A DNA stretch of 64,000 bases from Streptomyces sp. ISL-12 (GTDB lineage Bacteria > Actinomycetota > Actinomycetes > Streptomycetales > Streptomycetaceae), in NCBI RefSeq assembly GCF_018614415.1, contig NZ_JAGGOO010000061.1:32756-96755 (forward strand). The letters are read 5' to 3'. The notes beneath the pieces are model-generated. The model searched no databases and was not told the DNA's origin. It saw only the letters and a program-made list of their open reading frames with translations. Each line of letters opens with the position of its first letter. Position 1 is the stretch's first letter. The position numbers and the translations under genes are program-made. This document shows positions 61,259 to 64,000 of the stretch, piece after piece.

Positions 61259-62274
61259 AGCAGCCACCACCCCACCAGCACACTGCTCGCCACCGCCACC
61301 ACCCACGTCACCGACGCGAACCGCACCGCGAACGCCCGCCCGAAGGTGCCCGTCTGGAGCGCGATCAGCTTCAGGTCCACCATCGGGCCGACCACCATGA
61401 ACGCCAGCCGGGCCGTCGGCGAGAACCCGCTCAGCGACGCCGCCACGAACGCGTCCGCCTCGCTGCACACGCACAGCACCACGGCCAGCACCGCGAGCAG
61501 CAGCACCGACAGCCAGGCCGAGCCGGTGAAGACGTCCAGCACGGAGCGGGGCACCGCGATGTTGAAGGTGGCCGCCGCCCCGGCGCCCACCACCAGGAAG
61601 CCGCCCGCGTGCAGGAAGTCGTGCCGCAGCCCGGTCAGGAAACCCCCGAGGCCGTACGACGATCCGGTCCCCTCCGGCCGCTTCGGCAGCCGCAGCCACT
61701 CGTCCTTGCCGAAGCGCGCCCACAGCCAGCCCATCACCACCGCCGCCGCGAGGGAGGCCAGCAGCCGGGCGAGCACCATCGACGGCCGGCCGGGGAAGGC
61801 GATGGACGTCGCCACCAGCACGACCGGGTTGATCGCGGGCGCGGAGAGCAGGAAGGCGAGGGCCGCGGCCGGGGCGACCCCGCGCCGCATCAGACTGCCC
61901 GCCACCGGCACCGACGCGCACTCGCACCCCGGCAGCACCACGCCCGCCGCGCCCGCGACCGGCACCGCGAGCGCCGGGTTGCGCGGCAGCAGGCGCTTGA
62001 AGACCCGGTCGGGCACGAACGCGCCGATCGCCGCCGACACCACCGTGCCGAGCAGCAGGAACGGCACGCCCTGGACGACGACGGCGGTGAACACCGTCCA
62101 CCAGGCCGCCACCGCCGGGGTGTACAGGTCCAGGGCGACGACCGGGCCGAGCACCGAGACGACGGTGGCGACCGCGATCAGCGCGGCCCCGCCGACGACG
62201 GCGTACAGCAGCGCGCGCAGCACGAGCCGCAGGGCGTCGGCCGCCGTCCGCCCGTCCCGGAACCGGTTTTCCAT
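61255..62274 (-). CDS. DUF318/ArsP_1-like permease
   Basis: The 339-residue membrane protein has about eight spans and the motif LPGCECASVPVAGSL, with two Cys and Ser-Val-Pro typical of the ArsP_1 permease family, plus LSAPAINPVVLVAT in its second half. It probably exports or imports an organic arsenical, a metal or a related ligand with the partner subunit. The ATG is at 62274. Confidence 0.92.
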   Translation of the reverse strand: MENRFRDGRTAADALRLVLRALLYAVVGGAALIAVATVVSVLGPVVALDLYTPAVAAWWTVFTAVVVQGVPFLLLGTVVSAAIGAFVPDRVFKRLLPRNPALAVPVAGAAGVVLPGCECASVPVAGSLMRRGVAPAAALAFLLSAPAINPVVLVATSIAFPGRPSMVLARLLASLAAAVVMGWLWARFGKDEWLRLPKRPEGTGSSYGLGGFLTGLRHDFLHAGGFLVVGAGAAATFNIAVPRSVLDVFTGSAWLSVLLLAVLAVVLCVCSEADAFVAASLSGFSPTARLAFMVVGPMVDLKLIALQTGTFGRAFAVRFASVTWVVAVASSVLVGWWLL

Positions 62275-62317
62275 TCGCGCAACCTAACCGAACCCCCTGT
62301 GCGGCAGCTCGCACGTC

Positions 62318-63667
62318 TCACAGAGGAGGCTGTGCGGGCGCGGGGCCCAGGGTGGTCGTCCCGGGGGCCGTACGGTGGCCCAGGCCGGTGCGGTACGCGT
62401 CCAGGGCGGCCTCCGTCCGGCCGGTACGGCGCAGCAGGTCGCCCAGCAGCCGGCACAGGTCGGCCAGGTCCCCGGCGGCGCCCGCCCGCTCCAGCAGGCT
62501 GAGCGCGCGCACGTAGTGCTCCTCGGCGGCCTCGGTGTCCCGGGCCTCCTCGGCCATGATGCCGAGCAGCCGGTGCGCGCCGGCCGCGTGCACGGCGCCG
62601 CGCTCGGAGGTCAGGTCGTCCAGCACGGTGCGCAGCAGGGCCGCGGCCTCCTCGGACTTGCCGCGCCGGCGCAGTACGTCGGCCAGTTCGACGGCGGCCT
62701 GGCTGGTGTAGAGGGCGGCGCGCTGGGCGGAGAGCATGTCCAGCGCCTGCCGCAGCTCGGCCTCGGCGTCTTCGAGGCGGCCGTTCTGCGCGTAGACGTA
62801 CCCGCGCATCCAGTGGCAGTTGGCCAGCTCGGTGCGGAGCTGGAGCGTGCGGTAGAGCTCGGCGGCCTTGGCCAGGGAGGCGTCGGCCTCGGCGAGGCGG
62901 CCCTCGGCGACCAGGGTGCGGGCGACGGACCGGTGCATCCGGGCGACCAGCGCCGGGTCGCCGGCCTGCGGGGCCAGCGCGAGGGCCAGTTCGGCGGCCT
63001 GCGCGGCGCGGGCGTGCGCGCCCATGTCCATGTACGGGCCGATGGCGCTGGCGTAGAGGAGGAGCAGGGCGTCGGGGTCGTGCAGGCCGGCGCGGTTCAG
63101 CTCGTCGAGGGTGGATTCGAGGAGGTAGACGGCGTAGCGCAGCTCTCCGGCGAGGTAGTGGGCCAGCGCCCTGCCGCGCAGGGCCGGGACCCGGGCGGGC
63201 AGCGGGGCGCCGGTGTCGGTCAGGCGGCGTTCGGCCCGTTCGAAGTACTCCCGGCCGCGGGTCAGCTCGCCCTGCTCCACCGCGCACTCCCCGAGCCCGA
63301 GCAGCGCGGCGGCCTCGATGTCGGTCAGCCCGTGCGCCTCGGCCTCGGTGAGCAGTTCGGCGTAGTTCTCGGCCGCCGCCTCGGTGGCGCCGGTGGCCAG
63401 GGTGCGCTGGGCGCCGGTGAGTCTGAGGCGCAGGTCGGTGGCGAGGTGCGGCGGGCGGCCGGTGACCAGTTCCTCGAAGGTGACGCCGAGCCGTCCGGCG
63501 ATGTGCCGCAGCGCCTCGTCGGAGGGGCGGACGCGGCCGGCCTCCAGGGTGGAGACGTAGGCGGGGGTGTAGGCCGGTTCGGCCAGCTGCCGCTGGGTCA
63601 GGCCGCGGTCGGTCCGCAGCCGCTGCACCCGGCGGCCGATGACCGCCGGATCGTCCCGGTCCTCCAC
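62318..63667 (-). CDS. XRE regulator with tetratricopeptide repeat domain
   Basis: This 449-residue protein has an N-terminal helix-turn-helix (IGRRVQRLRTDRGLTQRQLA, then TPAYVSTLEAGRVRPSDEAL) and about eight TPR-like helical repeats (for example AELALALAPQAGDPALVARM). It fits the NsdA/RRNPP-like plan, in which TPRs bind a peptide or partner. GTG 63667 follows GGGGGAG. It is divergent from a small ORF with a hydrophobic stretch. Confidence 0.93.
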   Translation of the reverse strand: MEDRDDPAVIGRRVQRLRTDRGLTQRQLAEPAYTPAYVSTLEAGRVRPSDEALRHIAGRLGVTFEELVTGRPPHLATDLRLRLTGAQRTLATGATEAAAENYAELLTEAEAHGLTDIEAAALLGLGECAVEQGELTRGREYFERAERRLTDTGAPLPARVPALRGRALAHYLAGELRYAVYLLESTLDELNRAGLHDPDALLLLYASAIGPYMDMGAHARAAQAAELALALAPQAGDPALVARMHRSVARTLVAEGRLAEADASLAKAAELYRTLQLRTELANCHWMRGYVYAQNGRLEDAEAELRQALDMLSAQRAALYTSQAAVELADVLRRRGKSEEAAALLRTVLDDLTSERGAVHAAGAHRLLGIMAEEARDTEAAEEHYVRALSLLERAGAAGDLADLCRLLGDLLRRTGRTEAALDAYRTGLGHRTAPGTTTLGPAPAQPPL

Positions 63668-63713
63668 TGCAACTCCCCCTGTTCCCCTTGCCGTTCGGCA
63701 TCCCCGGCCCTAG

Positions 63714-63741
63714 GTTAAACCGAGAGTTAAGCGTGTTTAAC
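63714..63741. promoter_or_regulatory. GTTAAAC / GTTTAAC inverted repeat before the XRE-TPR gene
   Basis: GTTAAAC (63714) and GTTTAAC (63735) are inverted with a 14-bp gap that holds a third GTTAA. They lie 47-74 bp before the XRE-TPR start, in AT-rich DNA. They are a likely autoregulatory or divergent operator. Confidence 0.6.
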
Positions 63742-63787
63742 ACACCGCCGTACATCGCTGTACCCCTCTCGTCCGACTCCCGTTCCC

Positions 63788-63976
63788 GTGGACCGCTGCT
63801 GCGAGGTCGCCGTGCTCGAACGCCCACGCACCGCCGAGCGCTATGTCCGTGCCGTCGCCGCCGCCGTCGCCGCCACGGCCTGTCTGCTGCTGGCCGCGAA
63901 CACGGGCGGCCCGGCGGACGACCCGCCGGACACGCCCCGCCCCGCCGCCCCGCGGCTCGACGGGCCGCACACCTGA
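63788..63976 (+). CDS. small ORF divergent to the XRE-TPR regulator
   Basis: The 62-residue frame from GTG 63788 has an N-terminal half with ERYVRAVAAAVAATACLLLA (one hydrophobic segment) and a Pro-rich tail PPDTPRPAAPRLDGPHT. It could be a small membrane or exported peptide. No ribosome site precedes it, so translation would be leaderless or absent. Evidence is position and hydrophobic pattern only. The last bases of the window (63977-64000) hold no feature. Confidence 0.45.
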   Translation: MDRCCEVAVLERPRTAERYVRAVAAAVAATACLLLAANTGGPADDPPDTPRPAAPRLDGPHT

Positions 63977-64000
63977 GGTGTCCTAGGGCCTGTCGTTTGG

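Noticed and set aside
63977..64000. The last bases CCTAGGGCCTGTCGTTTGG as part of a repeat element
   Set aside because: It seems familiar as a Streptomyces intergenic repeat but is cut by the window edge and cannot be supported.
1..64000. tRNA, rRNA or CRISPR structures
   Set aside because: No cloverleaf, rRNA signature or spaced identical repeats with unique spacers were seen on reading both strands.

Overview
The window is high-GC actinobacterial DNA that fits Streptomyces. The grounds are codon-position GC bias, many GTG starts, ATGA/GTGA start-stop overlaps, and typical families: XRE/DUF5753 with DUF397, a GAF-ANTAR regulator, a SARP-type ATPase regulator, DUF6479, a cold-shock protein followed by a DEAD-box helicase, and many one- and two-component regulators. 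I found no rRNA, tRNA, CRISPR array, prophage or intact insertion sequence. It reads as chromosomal accessory and housekeeping DNA.

Layout: 0-3.4 kb, ABC exporter operon whose first gene is cut by the window edge. 3.6-4.3 kb, secreted NodB deacetylase. 4.4-9.1 kb, leftward kdp potassium-ATPase operon (small ORF-kdpF-kdpA-kdpB-kdpC). 9.7-15 kb, AraC regulator, SRPBCC protein, lipoprotein hydrolase, CPBP protease and a NarL-type two-component system. 15.0-15.9 kb, a scar of three truncated genes. 16-27 kb, acyltransferase, MerR/EthD pair, PH-like protein, MBL hydrolase, AtzG/AtzE-like amidase pair, TetR/SDR block, two minimal GntR regulators and an ion channel. 27-29.5 kb, large secreted phytase-like esterase. 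29.5-29.9 kb, a second scar. 29.9-34.1 kb, an OmpR-type two-component system plus DUF3500 protein in one leftward operon. 34.5-37.6 kb, cold-shock protein, helicase and MerR. 37.7-47.2 kb, CPBP protease, hydrolase, HTH regulator, SARP-NB-ARC regulator, DrrAB-like exporter and a WhiJ-like XRE/DUF397/ATPase cluster. 47.2-52.7 kb, two CNNM/CorC-like proteins, TerB plus TatA-like, beta-helix protein, DUF6479. 53-58.4 kb, GH13 glucosidase, NB-ARC/TPR NTPase, nucleoside hydrolase. 58.4-64 kb, a large tandem repeat, GAF-ANTAR, XRE-cupin, a permease pair and an XRE-TPR regulator with a small divergent ORF.

Two themes are unusual. First, short tandem repeats recur across the window, often in frame. 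They include a 21-bp repeat at the head of an ABC permease, 15-bp and ~33-bp repeats that give a histidine kinase a ~200-residue basic N-terminal extension, a 9-bp repeat forming an acidic regulator tail, an 8-9-bp repeat running over a stop codon, a 9-12-bp repeat in a CorC-like tail, and a compound 50/35/30-bp intergenic array. Second, several gene remnants lie side by side at what look like deletion junctions (9.1, 15.0-15.9, 29.5-29.9 and 52.9 kb).

Regulatory logic visible in the sequence includes a near-textbook MerR promoter, TetR and XRE palindromes, a direct repeat upstream of kdp, strong hairpin terminators, and a CTAC-N3-ACTGTAG element that recurs upstream of genes 23 kb apart.
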